Positions 1-8,080 of a DNA stretch of 64,000 nt are shown here, in pieces (within the stretch, counting starts at the first letter, position 1; every line of letters begins with the position of its first letter). Source of the DNA: CALAZP01 sp041164265 (GTDB taxonomy: Bacteria; Bacteroidota; Bacteroidia; Chitinophagales; Saprospiraceae); the NCBI GenBank assembly GCA_041164265.1, contig JBEAPR010000047.1, forward strand, positions 1 through 64,000, in the 5' to 3' direction. The notes below the pieces were generated by a model. The model had not been told where the DNA came from and did no database searches. It saw only the letters and a list, made by a program, of their open reading frames with translations. Both the position numbers and the translations under genes were made by a program.

Positions 1-945
1 TTCCAAATTTACTCCTTTTGCTGGCCTGCCTTCAATCACTAACAATCCTGGATCAATATTTCCAGTAACATAAGCATCAATAGAATTAAATAACTTCTTT
101 TCTTTGAGTAATTGCCTATACAATCTTGAAGAATCACCACCTGCTAAAATATCTGATAAAACATCAGCGGTGTAAAATTGAGTGTCTATTCTTTTGGGGA
201 CTTTGAAAGCCATAAAAATTGCGTCAACCGGTGTTTTGGCATATTCTGATTGTACGGCTTTTGTAAGTTGCTTAGGTTCAAGAGGAAGAATTTTGTGACC
301 CCGTTTACTATTTGGTAAGGTCCCAAACCATTTATTTACCAATTGTTCAGCCTTGCTTGCTTTAATCGGCCCACAAATACTCAAAATAGCATTCCCAGGA
401 TAATAATATTTATTGTAAAAATCTTTTACCTCACCTAAAGTAAATTGTGAAATATGTTCTGGATTCCTTCCAATAGTTGGCCATTGATAAGGATGAATTT
501 TATATGCTAATGCAGAAAGATGATGCCAGGCATCTCCAAATGGTTGGTTCAGGCAAGTTTCATAAAATTCCTCAATGACCACCTTCTTTTGAAGTTCTAA
601 GGAGTTTTGATTCAAATTCAAATCAAACATTCGATTCGACTCTAACCACAGAGCGGTCTCTAGATTCCTCGCTGGCAGAACATTATAAAAATTGGTAGTG
701 TCGCTATTGGTAAATGCGTTGTTTTCTCCTCCGGCTCTTTGGATAGGCTCATCGTAATCACTTACTTCATGGGTGCCCTCAAACATTAAATGCTCAAATA
801 AATGGGCCAAACCGGTTCTATCTGGTGATTCGTCTCTCGCCCCTACATCATATAAAATATTAGTCGCTACAAAGGGTGTCGAGAAATCTTCATGAATCAC
901 GACCCTCAATCCATTTGATAAGGAAAACTTATAAAAATCTATCAC
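1..945 (-). CDS. M16 family zinc peptidase, N-terminal part (cut by window edge)
   Basis: Insulinase/processing-peptidase family metallopeptidase; only the first 315 residues lie in the window and the gene continues past base 1. The inverted zinc site HxxEH is visible as HLFEH (H48, E51, H52), with the downstream glutamate in VVIEEF about 75 residues later, so the catalytic half looks active. The start is a GTG at 945: the codons just upstream in the same frame contain two TAA stops, and the resulting N-terminus (M-I-D-F-Y-K-F-x-L-S-N-G-L-R) is what I recall for Bacteroidota M16 proteins. No signal peptide is seen. An M16 partner subunit or second half would be expected to the left of the window. 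Family assignment is firm; substrate unknown. Confidence 0.9.
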   Translation of the reverse strand, partial: MIDFYKFSLSNGLRVVIHEDFSTPFVATNILYDVGARDESPDRTGLAHLFEHLMFEGTHEVSDYDEPIQRAGGENNAFTNSDTTNFYNVLPARNLETALWLESNRMFDLNLNQNSLELQKKVVIEEFYETCLNQPFGDAWHHLSALAYKIHPYQWPTIGRNPEHISQFTLGEVKDFYNKYYYPGNAILSICGPIKASKAEQLVNKWFGTLPNSKRGHKILPLEPKQLTKAVQSEYAKTPVDAIFMAFKVPKRIDTQFYTADVLSDILAGGDSSRLYRQLLKEKKLFNSIDAYVTGNIDPGLLVIEGRPAKGVNLE

Positions 946-1016
946 CTGTTACTTTTATAGACTTTTCATAACGCTCCCTCCCCCCAATTGGTTGAGGCAT
1001 TTTAAGTCTAAATAAA

Positions 1017-1136
1017 TTATGCAGCTTCCTTCACTAAATCCGATTTAGGTTCCATAACCTGTTTTTCCTCCGAAACTATTCTTACATATTTAAATTCAAT
1101 AAATACCAAAATGGCAACAAATAAAATAGCTAACAT
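1017..1136 (-). CDS. 39-residue predicted single-pass membrane peptide
   Basis: Small reading frame starting ATG at 1136 and ending TAA at 1017. The peptide begins MLAILFVAILVFIEF, a run of hydrophobic residues long enough for one membrane helix, followed by a charged tail rich in K, E and D. It starts 20 bases after the antirepressor-like gene and ends 72 bases before the M16 start, all on the same strand, so co-transcription is likely. I recognise no family. The hydrophobic-then-charged layout and its place in a gene string argue for a real gene; the short length argues for caution. Confidence 0.45.
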   Translation of the reverse strand: MLAILFVAILVFIEFKYVRIVSEEKQVMEPKSDLVKEAA

Positions 1137-1155
1137 ATCTTTTAGTTTTAATGAT

Positions 1156-1923
1156 TTAATTCCATAATAAAAGCTGAGATTTCCTCTTAATTTCAGGATA
1201 ATCTTCTAGTTTAGTCATAAAGGGAACCTCCATCTCTTTGATGAATAATTTGGCTAAATCACCAGCTTGTCTAGCATATTGCCAATGCTTTCCTTGTGCG
1301 ATCAAGTAGTCAATAACTCCTATTCTAACCAATTCGTATCCATCATGAGATTTGATTATTTCCCTTCCGGATTTTCCATTTACCATAACTCCCCTTTTTT
1401 CTAGCCATTTCTTTATTTTTCCAACTGTAATTCCTAAAATCTCCGCCCGATACTTCCACCAATAAGCAGTATTCCCTTTTCGATTTTTATAGAAATTAAA
1501 ATGCCGTTCTTCACTTTTTAATTGAAATGATTCATCGGTCATGGCTTTACTCAAATGCATGATTTCGACAATCTCTTCTGAAGAAAAATTCTTCCGAAGT
1601 CCTGACTTCAGCTCTTTAGTTTTAATCAGTTTGGCTAAATCTAATTTATTTTTGAGATTGGAGCGCAGAACAATTTGCTTCGCAAAAGATAAGGTTAAGT
1701 AATAATCATCTTTCACATCACTCCCCGCCTCTATGGATTTTCTCAAACCATAATCCGTATTTCTTAGCGGCTTCCTAATCACCTCATCAAATTCATATAC
1801 GTCAGCTAACCATTGGGAAACTCCATATTCAAACCTATCTTCCTTTCCTCCTAGTAATTCCCAAAGCTGACTTGCTGTAATAACAACTGTCCCTTTTTTG
1901 CTAACTAAAAAATCAGGTTTCAT
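1156..1923 (-). CDS. AntA/AntB-type antirepressor-like protein
   Basis: A 255-residue protein whose first half resembles the AntA/AntB antirepressor domain of phages: an ITASQLWELLGGKxxR segment near residues 15-32, then DDYYLTLSFAKQIVL near residues 71-86. The C-terminal half (a WWKYRAEILGIT...KIKKWLEKRG segment and an LVRIGVIDYL segment) looks like an additional DNA-binding module but I cannot name it. The frame is open back to a TTG at 1944, but a good promoter places transcription start near 1940, so ATG 1923 is the better start. No phage genes are nearby, which suggests a stand-alone, perhaps domesticated gene. Domain call is by motif resemblance; function is inferred. Confidence 0.6.
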   Translation of the reverse strand: MKPDFLVSKKGTVVITASQLWELLGGKEDRFEYGVSQWLADVYEFDEVIRKPLRNTDYGLRKSIEAGSDVKDDYYLTLSFAKQIVLRSNLKNKLDLAKLIKTKELKSGLRKNFSSEEIVEIMHLSKAMTDESFQLKSEERHFNFYKNRKGNTAYWWKYRAEILGITVGKIKKWLEKRGVMVNGKSGREIIKSHDGYELVRIGVIDYLIAQGKHWQYARQAGDLAKLFIKEMEVPFMTKLEDYPEIKRKSQLLLWN

Positions 1924-1946
1924 TTCATTTAATTTGATTCTCAAAT

Positions 1947-1978
1947 CAAAAATAAACGAAATGTTTTAAATTACCAAA
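1947..1978 (-). promoter_or_regulatory. Bacteroidota-type promoter for the antirepressor-like gene
   Basis: On the minus strand the -33 element TTTG (1975-1978) is followed after exactly 20 bases by TATTTTTG (1947-1954), a full match to TAnnTTTG. The predicted start of transcription near 1940 rules against the upstream TTG codon and supports ATG 1923. Confidence 0.65.
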
Positions 1979-1996
1979 TATTAAAAAACAAAATGT

Positions 1997-3142
1997 TTAA
2001 ATAAATAAATCGCTGATTATTTTATCTGCTAAAATTTTTCCTGTAGTACTCAAAACCAATTTATTATCTATCTCTATCAAATGACCACTTTGTTTCCAAA
2101 TCTGAACCGCAGCAAGGCTTTCTGATACCAATTCACCCATTTCTACTCCCTTACTTTGCCTTAATCCCAACATTAACTGTTCGTTATACTTTTCTTGTAA
2201 ACTCAAATCCTCCTTTTCATATAAATATCCTTCATTGGGATTGGATTCCAGGAATTTAATATATCGTTGATTATCAGAAATATTCCATTGTCTGCTTTTA
2301 CCATCAAAGGAGTGGGCAGAAGGGCCAATTCCCAAATAGGGTACCCCATTCCAATAGCTTCTATTGTGCTGTGCCTCATATCCTGGTTGACTAAAATTGG
2401 ATATTTCATAATGATGCCATCCCTTGTCCTCCATCAAATTCATTAAAAGTAGATATTGGTTAGCTGCCTTTTGATCATCTAACCCCTGTTCTTTGCCTGT
2501 TCGTATTTTGTGTTCCAACGCGGTTCTAGGCTCCACTGTCAAACCGTAACAGCTCAAATGTTGAACCCCGTATGATATAGCAGTCATAAGATTATGCCTC
2601 CAAATTTCATCTGTAGTGGTATTTGCTCCAAAAATCAAGTCCAAAGAAAGGTTATCAAATCCTCCAGCTTTTAACATTTCAATACTTTCATGTGCCTCCT
2701 TGGCCTGATGTGCCCGATTCATATATTTCAAATCTTCATCATTGAAAGATTGAATCCCCAAACTAATCCTATTAATGGGAAGGTCTGCCCAAATGCGAAC
2801 CCGGTCAGGTGTAATGTCGTCCGGATTAGCCTCTATGGTGATTTCCATATCTTCAGAAAATTGAAAATGCTTTTCAATGGTGGCAAATAACCCAGATAAA
2901 GTGGAATAATCCATAAGAGAGGGCGTACCTCCTCCAAAATAAATACTAGCTAGCTGTCTATTGACCAGATAGTCCTTTCTCAACTCTATTTCCCTATTGA
3001 TTCCCCATACTATTTGAGGGATATTTTTTAACTGCGTAGAAAAGTGGAAGTTGCAATAATGACATGCCTTTCGGCAAAAAGGAAAATGTATATACAGTCC
3101 GGGATTAGATTCACTTACCCTCTTGTCAATAATTCGATCCAT
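1997..3142 (-). CDS. hemW: Radical SAM heme chaperone HemW
   Basis: HemW-type radical SAM protein, 381 residues, usual family length. The iron-sulfur motif CxxxCxxC is at C23, C27 and C30, followed by N-F rather than the extra cysteine of coproporphyrinogen dehydrogenase HemN. The HNxxYW signature (HNRSYW, about residue 259) is present; both points separate HemW from HemN. The established role of HemW is heme delivery to respiratory proteins in the cytoplasm, not decarboxylation. Its start overlaps the upstream GNAT gene by 28 bases, so it is the last gene of the cysQ-to-hemW run. Confidence 0.92.
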   Translation of the reverse strand: MDRIIDKRVSESNPGLYIHFPFCRKACHYCNFHFSTQLKNIPQIVWGINREIELRKDYLVNRQLASIYFGGGTPSLMDYSTLSGLFATIEKHFQFSEDMEITIEANPDDITPDRVRIWADLPINRISLGIQSFNDEDLKYMNRAHQAKEAHESIEMLKAGGFDNLSLDLIFGANTTTDEIWRHNLMTAISYGVQHLSCYGLTVEPRTALEHKIRTGKEQGLDDQKAANQYLLLMNLMEDKGWHHYEISNFSQPGYEAQHNRSYWNGVPYLGIGPSAHSFDGKSRQWNISDNQRYIKFLESNPNEGYLYEKEDLSLQEKYNEQLMLGLRQSKGVEMGELVSESLAAVQIWKQSGHLIEIDNKLVLSTTGKILADKIISDLFI

Positions 3143-4050
3143 GAAAAATAAAATTTCCTCATTTTGAAATAGGGAACTTGATAGGCTCCAAATTGTCTCC
3201 TTATAGTTTCCACCCCTTTGATCATACTCCCCTCGAAATCAAAGTATTTGATTTCCTTTCGAGAAAAAGCCCACAATATAGCATTCCATAAAACCAATAT
3301 TCCCGCTCCTTCTGATCTGTATTGAGCATCTTCTCCTGACAAATGATAATACACGGTGTCCGAATCAATCATCAAATAACCAGCCGCCAAAGGGGTGCCA
3401 TCTGGATGATTTGCTAGGAAAATTTTTCTTTTTTCACGAAGTGATAAGGCTTGATCGTGTCGAACTAAATTCTCATAAGTATATGGGATTTGCAATCCCT
3501 GCCTTTTAAAGCTCAATTCATTTAAGTTATAAAATCCTGCCAAGTCTTCACTCTCTTGAATAGCAATCCCATGATTCAACGCACTCTCAATATTTCGTCT
3601 CATATTCCTGTTCATCCCCTCCCATAACTCCTCTTTAGATTGCTTATTCAAGCGATAAGTATAAGCAGTGCTTTGGCTAAACCCTTCCCAATAAAAAGGC
3701 AACCAATTTTTAACAACAGGATGAAAATTTTGCCTAAAAAAGACCACTTTGGGTAGTTGATCTGCAAAAAATTTGAAAATTTTTGCTTCCCATTTCAGCG
3801 TTCGATATGGTCCTAATATCCAAGGTCCCATATATTTTGTAAAATGGGGCATATCAATTAAGGGTAAACCCCACTTTCTACGTTTGTAATATGGCATTAT
3901 AGCTATAGGACTTCCATTGTGGAGGTATATCAATCCCAACCAACCATCTGATCCGCAATTGGCATCCAAATACCAAGATTGAAAATAAATGGGAATCTGC
4001 TGCTCTCCCATAAGATTGATGGCATGTATGTATTGTTGGTTATTATTCAC
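3115..4050 (-). CDS. GNAT/FemAB-like acyl- or aminoacyltransferase
   Basis: 311-residue protein with the double-GNAT layout of FemAB-like enzymes: an N-terminal segment with PYYKRRKWG, and a C-terminal segment in which DSDTVYYHLSGED and FDFEGSM resemble the acyl-CoA/aminoacyl-tRNA binding fold. No signal peptide, so probably cytoplasmic. The ATG overlaps the O-methyltransferase stop by four bases and its own end overlaps hemW, so translation is likely coupled. FemAB relatives modify peptidoglycan precursors or polysaccharides; the glycosyltransferase upstream fits a cell-surface role, but the substrate cannot be read from sequence. Confidence 0.7.
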   Translation of the reverse strand: MNNNQQYIHAINLMGEQQIPIYFQSWYLDANCGSDGWLGLIYLHNGSPIAIMPYYKRRKWGLPLIDMPHFTKYMGPWILGPYRTLKWEAKIFKFFADQLPKVVFFRQNFHPVVKNWLPFYWEGFSQSTAYTYRLNKQSKEELWEGMNRNMRRNIESALNHGIAIQESEDLAGFYNLNELSFKRQGLQIPYTYENLVRHDQALSLREKRKIFLANHPDGTPLAAGYLMIDSDTVYYHLSGEDAQYRSEGAGILVLWNAILWAFSRKEIKYFDFEGSMIKGVETIRRQFGAYQVPYFKMRKFYFSWIELLTRG

Positions 4051-4688
4051 TTTTTCCTTATAATATATAAGCCATCCCTCAGCGGTAAGAGCACCTTTTC
4101 TACCCTATCGTCACTAGCAACATAATTATTAAAAGTATGAATTGCTGCTGTTTCTTTATCGGGATAAGAATTAATTACTTTTCCACTCCACAATACATTA
4201 TCACACAAAATCCATCCCCCTGATCTTAGTTTAGGCAGCACCAAATCGTAATGTTCTTGATATTGTTTTTTGCCAGCGTCTATAAATACCAAATCAAAAT
4301 GACTATCTGGGAGGGTAGGGATACATTCCTCCGCTTTCCCAATAACCAAATGAATATGGTCTTCATAGCCTGCCAATTCAATATATTTTTTAATAATTGG
4401 AGTGAGCTCTCTATTCACCTCAATGGTTGTCAACTTACCGTTCTGTTGGAGTCCTTTAGCCAAGCACAATGCAGAATAGCCCGTAAAAGTTCCTATTTCC
4501 AAAGCGTTGGTTGGCTGAATCATTTTGCTAAGAAATTCCAATAATTTACCTTGAAGAGGCCCAGAGATCATCTGCGGTGCTAGCGTTTTAAGGTGGGTTT
4601 CTCTTTCTAATTTCCAGAGCAACTCATCTTGATTCGATGAATGTTCTTTACAGTATTGATGTAATACTTCTGCAAATCTCGCCTCCAT
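4047..4688 (-). CDS. Class I SAM-dependent O-methyltransferase (catechol-OMT type)
   Basis: 213 residues, normal for the bacterial O-methyltransferase family related to caffeoyl-CoA and catechol methyltransferases. The SAM-binding glycine motif ALEIGTFTGYSA is near residue 62, and the metal-site aspartate region VFIDAGKKQY near residue 133 is followed by the second metal motif LCDNVLW. Cytoplasmic. The ORF lies 7 bases after the TauE gene and overlaps the GNAT gene by 4. Substrate unknown. Confidence 0.88.
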   Translation of the reverse strand: MEARFAEVLHQYCKEHSSNQDELLWKLERETHLKTLAPQMISGPLQGKLLEFLSKMIQPTNALEIGTFTGYSALCLAKGLQQNGKLTTIEVNRELTPIIKKYIELAGYEDHIHLVIGKAEECIPTLPDSHFDLVFIDAGKKQYQEHYDLVLPKLRSGGWILCDNVLWSGKVINSYPDKETAAIHTFNNYVASDDRVEKVLLPLRDGLYIIRKK

Positions 4689-4695
4689 TAAATAG

Positions 4696-5493
4696 TCAGT
4701 TTAACCATTTTTGAACAATATCTAAAATTCCAAATAACTGACCTACGGCAATAACGACAATCAATACCAAAAGCCGATAGGCCCATAGATTAGCAGCAGG
4801 GTGACTAGTGGCAAAACGAGCCGCATAATACCCCCCAATGGTTTGCCCTAAAGCAAAAATCAAAGCTACATCCCAAATGATCATTCCCTTAATTTGGAAA
4901 ATAATTACTGCCAAAAAAGTATAAAACCCAACCATTGCGATCTTCAAGCCATTAGAATGGACCAAGTTTTTTTTAGCACCTAAAACCGAAATAGCTAGGA
5001 AAAAAATCCCCATACCCATTTGAATAAATCCCCCATAAATACCAATGGCAAAAAATAAGAAGTACATCACCCATTTAGGAATTCGACTAGAACCCTCAAC
5101 AGGCCTAATCCACCGTTCTGGTTTGACGAGAATAACCAACAACATTAAAACCATTAAAAACTTAAAAACCGAAAAAAATTGTTCGTTACTTACTTTAATG
5201 GCCAAAATAATTCCCAACACTGAGCCAAGAATAGCCAAAATAATTTCTACTCTATTGGACTTAAGATCTAATTTTTTATTCTTGAAAAACACCAAACTGC
5301 CCACAGCACTCTGTGTAACTATACCTACCCGATTAGTCGCATTAGCAATATTAGGTGGCAATCCCAGTACTTGAGTGAGTAGAGTTAGGGTGATAGCAGA
5401 GCCATTTCCCGCAAGGGTATTAATAGCTCCTGCCAGTGCACTTCCGACAATAGCAAGCACCACTATCCCTATATCATTTAAAGAGTCTTCCAT
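4696..5493 (-). CDS. TauE/SafE family membrane exporter
   Basis: 265-residue integral membrane protein with about eight hydrophobic segments. The N-terminal repeat contains GSALAGAINTLAGNGSA, typical of TauE/SafE anion exporters (sulfite, sulfoacetate and similar). It overlaps the GT2 gene by 16 bases and lies two genes downstream of cysQ, so a sulfur link is plausible: CysQ removes the phosphate from PAP and TauE-like proteins export sulfur anions. That link is inference from context only. Confidence 0.85.
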   Translation of the reverse strand: MEDSLNDIGIVVLAIVGSALAGAINTLAGNGSAITLTLLTQVLGLPPNIANATNRVGIVTQSAVGSLVFFKNKKLDLKSNRVEIILAILGSVLGIILAIKVSNEQFFSVFKFLMVLMLLVILVKPERWIRPVEGSSRIPKWVMYFLFFAIGIYGGFIQMGMGIFFLAISVLGAKKNLVHSNGLKIAMVGFYTFLAVIIFQIKGMIIWDVALIFALGQTIGGYYAARFATSHPAANLWAYRLLVLIVVIAVGQLFGILDIVQKWLN

Positions 5494-6242
5494 TTCTCTG
5501 CCAAAATTTTATACTTCCAATTAACTTCTTTCATTGAGCCGTAAGCAATCATCCAACCCATTTTTCCATCTAAAAAACCCAGTTTCAAAATATACCCTTT
5601 AAACCACCTAAAGAATCCGCTTCCATATCTTTTCCACCATTTTACTCGAACTCCTTTCCTAAACATAGCTTCTGCAGCAATTTCAGCAAACTCTCGATTC
5701 TTGCGTTTAAAGGCAGTTACAGATTCATAGGAATAATGCAAAAGATGACCTTTCAATAAAATAGGCTTTGGCCTTGGATGGTAAAATTCAAACCTGTCAT
5801 GCGGATCAGTTCCGCCCCAAGTTCCAGCACCTTTTTGCCACAACCTTAATTTTATATCAGGCGACCAATTCCCAAAATGAATCCATTTATCTGCTATCCT
5901 ATTTAGCCTTTTAAATGTATATCCCTGTCCTATCCATTTTTTTTTAACTCCTGCAATGGAACACTGAAGGGAATCACTAAGAACCTCATCTGCATCTAAA
6001 GATAAAATGTAATTGTACTTAGCTTGCCGGGCAGCAAAATTTTTCTGCTCGATATACCCTGAAAATGGATGTTCAATAAACCTAACTCCATAATCTTCAC
6101 AAATCCGCTTAGTCTGATCGGTTGAGTAAGAATCCACCACCACAATTTCATCAGCTACACTCATCAAAGATCTGAGACATGTTTCAATACGCTTTTCTTC
6201 ATTAAATGTGATGACTACAGCAGAAATTTGGATTTCTTCCAT
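5478..6242 (-). CDS. Family 2 glycosyltransferase (WaaE-like)
   Basis: 254-residue GT-A glycosyltransferase. The nucleotide-sugar site is seen as SAVVITFNEEKRIETCL at the N-terminus and the metal-binding DxD-type motif as SLDADEVLS near residue 80. Length and the C-terminal RKNREFAEIAA segment match LPS inner-core beta-1,4-glucosyltransferase-like proteins such as WaaE. It probably works at the inner face of the cytoplasmic membrane in envelope polysaccharide synthesis. Its start abuts cysQ (one-base overlap) and its end overlaps the TauE gene. Exact sugar donor and acceptor unknown. Confidence 0.85.
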   Translation of the reverse strand: MEEIQISAVVITFNEEKRIETCLRSLMSVADEIVVVDSYSTDQTKRICEDYGVRFIEHPFSGYIEQKNFAARQAKYNYILSLDADEVLSDSLQCSIAGVKKKWIGQGYTFKRLNRIADKWIHFGNWSPDIKLRLWQKGAGTWGGTDPHDRFEFYHPRPKPILLKGHLLHYSYESVTAFKRKNREFAEIAAEAMFRKGVRVKWWKRYGSGFFRWFKGYILKLGFLDGKMGWMIAYGSMKEVNWKYKILAEKWKTL

Positions 6243-7021
6243 TAAATGGTTTTCCCTAAAGTAAGAAAATTAGGATTTAATAGTGATGGTTTGTTATACA
6301 GCAAAGGTTGGTCATCATTCATTTGAGTAATCTTTCCTCCAGATTCTTCCACTATGATATCCGAGGCAGCAGTATCCCACTCCATAGTTGGCCCTAATCT
6401 GGGATAAAAATCTGCTTCACCCTTAGCAATCAACATAAATTTTAAAGAGCTTCCAGTTCTAACTAATTGAGGGTCATCTAACTTATCCAATAAATCCAAG
6501 GTTGGTTGATTCAAATGAGATCGGGAGCATACGACTCTTATACCTGAATGTTTCAAGGAAAAAGTAGAAGAAACTGCATTTTTAAGAGGTCCGTCTCCTA
6601 TTTGAAAAAAGGCTCCCTCTCCTTTAGCTGCCCAATACAGTGCCTGTTGGACAGGAGCATATACAACTCCTAGAACAGGTCTGTTCTCGCAGATTAAGGC
6701 GATATTGACTGTAAATTCACCGTTTCTTTTGATAAACTCCTTGGTACCATCCAAAGGATCGACCATCCACAAGTAGGTATAGTTTTTCCTTTCTTCATAA
6801 GGCACCTCCTTACTTTCTTCCGAAACTATTGGGAAATTATATTTTAATTCCTGTAAGTTCTTAACAATTAAATCATTGGCTCTTTTATCCGCTATGGTTA
6901 AAGGGGAGTTGTCTGATTTGGTTTCAATGCCAGGATCGATGTCGTTTTCATAAACCTCCATGATTTCTGCTCCTGCAGCTATAGCAATTTCTTTGCATTT
7001 TTGAACTAAATACGGTAACAT
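6242..7021 (-). CDS. cysQ: 3'(2'),5'-bisphosphate nucleotidase CysQ
   Basis: 259-residue inositol-monophosphatase superfamily enzyme. The metal-binding motif DPLDGTKEF (D88, D91) and the C-terminal EWDTAASDIIVEESGG motif are intact, as is the EE metal pair in SEESKEV. It hydrolyses 3'-phosphoadenosine 5'-phosphate to AMP, recycling the by-product of sulfate assimilation in the cytoplasm. It is the first gene of the minus-strand run and is divergent from galE with 42 bases between them. Confidence 0.93.
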   Translation of the reverse strand: MLPYLVQKCKEIAIAAGAEIMEVYENDIDPGIETKSDNSPLTIADKRANDLIVKNLQELKYNFPIVSEESKEVPYEERKNYTYLWMVDPLDGTKEFIKRNGEFTVNIALICENRPVLGVVYAPVQQALYWAAKGEGAFFQIGDGPLKNAVSSTFSLKHSGIRVVCSRSHLNQPTLDLLDKLDDPQLVRTGSSLKFMLIAKGEADFYPRLGPTMEWDTAASDIIVEESGGKITQMNDDQPLLYNKPSLLNPNFLTLGKTI

Positions 7022-7063
7022 ACTTTATTTTCGTCTTGGTAAAAAACACAAATTAAAACAATA

Positions 7064-8080
7064 ATGGCTAAAATACTCGTTACCGGAGGCTGTGGATATA
7101 TTGGAAGCCACACGTTGGTTGACTTGATCAATCATGGATTTAATGTCGTTTCCATCGATAATCTTTCCAATTCAGATGATTCGGTACTAGATGCTATATA
7201 TAAAATCACTGGAAAAAAGGTAAAAAATTATCCAGTTGATTTGTCTGATCAAAATGCTTTATTGGAAGTATTTGAGAAAGAAAAAAATATAGCAGGCATT
7301 ATACATTTTGCCGCGCTTAAAGCGGTGGGAGAATCCGTTGAAAAACCACTTAAATATTATGCAAATAATTTAGGAGGCTTAATCAATCTGCTAAATGCGA
7401 TGAATCAATTTGCTATTCATCCTTTAATTTTTTCTTCTTCATGCTCAGTCTATGGCAATGCTGAAGCATTGCCCGTTACAGAAAATACTCCATGGCAACC
7501 TGCTGAATCCCCCTATGCGAGAACCAAACAAATGGGAGAGGAAATTATTAATGATACTCTGGTAGCCCATCCCAATTTAAAAGCAATATTTTTACGATAT
7601 TTTAATCCAGCTGGGGCCCATGAAAGTGCATTAATGGGAGAGTCTCCAATCAATGAAGCTAATAATTTAGTGCCGGTTATTACCGAAACTGCCATAGGCA
7701 AAAGATCGTCTATGACCGTATTTGGAACCGACTATCCTACCAGAGATGGAAGTTGTATCAGAGACTATATTCATATCATGGATTTGGCCAATGCGCATAC
7801 TAAAGCACTTCAATATTTATTAAATCCAAACCACGACAAGAGGAAAATAGCTTTTAATTTGGGAATTGGGGAAGGGGTTACGGTCTTGGAAGCCATTCGA
7901 GCTTTTGAAAAAATATCTGGTCAAAACTTAAATTATGTTTTAGGTGAAAGAAGACCAGGTGATGTAGTTGCCATTTATGCTAATAACAAACAGGCAGCTT
8001 CTATCCTAGGATGGCAACCTACTAGAAATATAGATGAAATTATGTCCTCTGCCTGGAAGTGGGAAAAGGCTAGAACATAG
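7064..8080 (+). CDS. galE: UDP-glucose 4-epimerase GalE
   Basis: 338 residues, full length for GalE. The Rossmann glycine motif GGCGYIGS is at residues 8-15, the SSSCSVYG segment precedes the catalytic pair YxxxK (YARTK, near residue 150), and RYFNPAGAHE follows. It interconverts UDP-glucose and UDP-galactose in the cytoplasm, feeding envelope polysaccharide synthesis. The 3' end overlaps the convergent parC gene by 11 bases, so there is no room for a separate terminator between them. Confidence 0.95.
   Translation: MAKILVTGGCGYIGSHTLVDLINHGFNVVSIDNLSNSDDSVLDAIYKITGKKVKNYPVDLSDQNALLEVFEKEKNIAGIIHFAALKAVGESVEKPLKYYANNLGGLINLLNAMNQFAIHPLIFSSSCSVYGNAEALPVTENTPWQPAESPYARTKQMGEEIINDTLVAHPNLKAIFLRYFNPAGAHESALMGESPINEANNLVPVITETAIGKRSSMTVFGTDYPTRDGSCIRDYIHIMDLANAHTKALQYLLNPNHDKRKIAFNLGIGEGVTVLEAIRAFEKISGQNLNYVLGERRPGDVVAIYANNKQAASILGWQPTRNIDEIMSSAWKWEKART

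Noticed and set aside
1923..1944. TTG 1944 as start of the antirepressor-like gene
   Set aside because: It lies at or upstream of the predicted transcription start; ATG 1923 is preferred.
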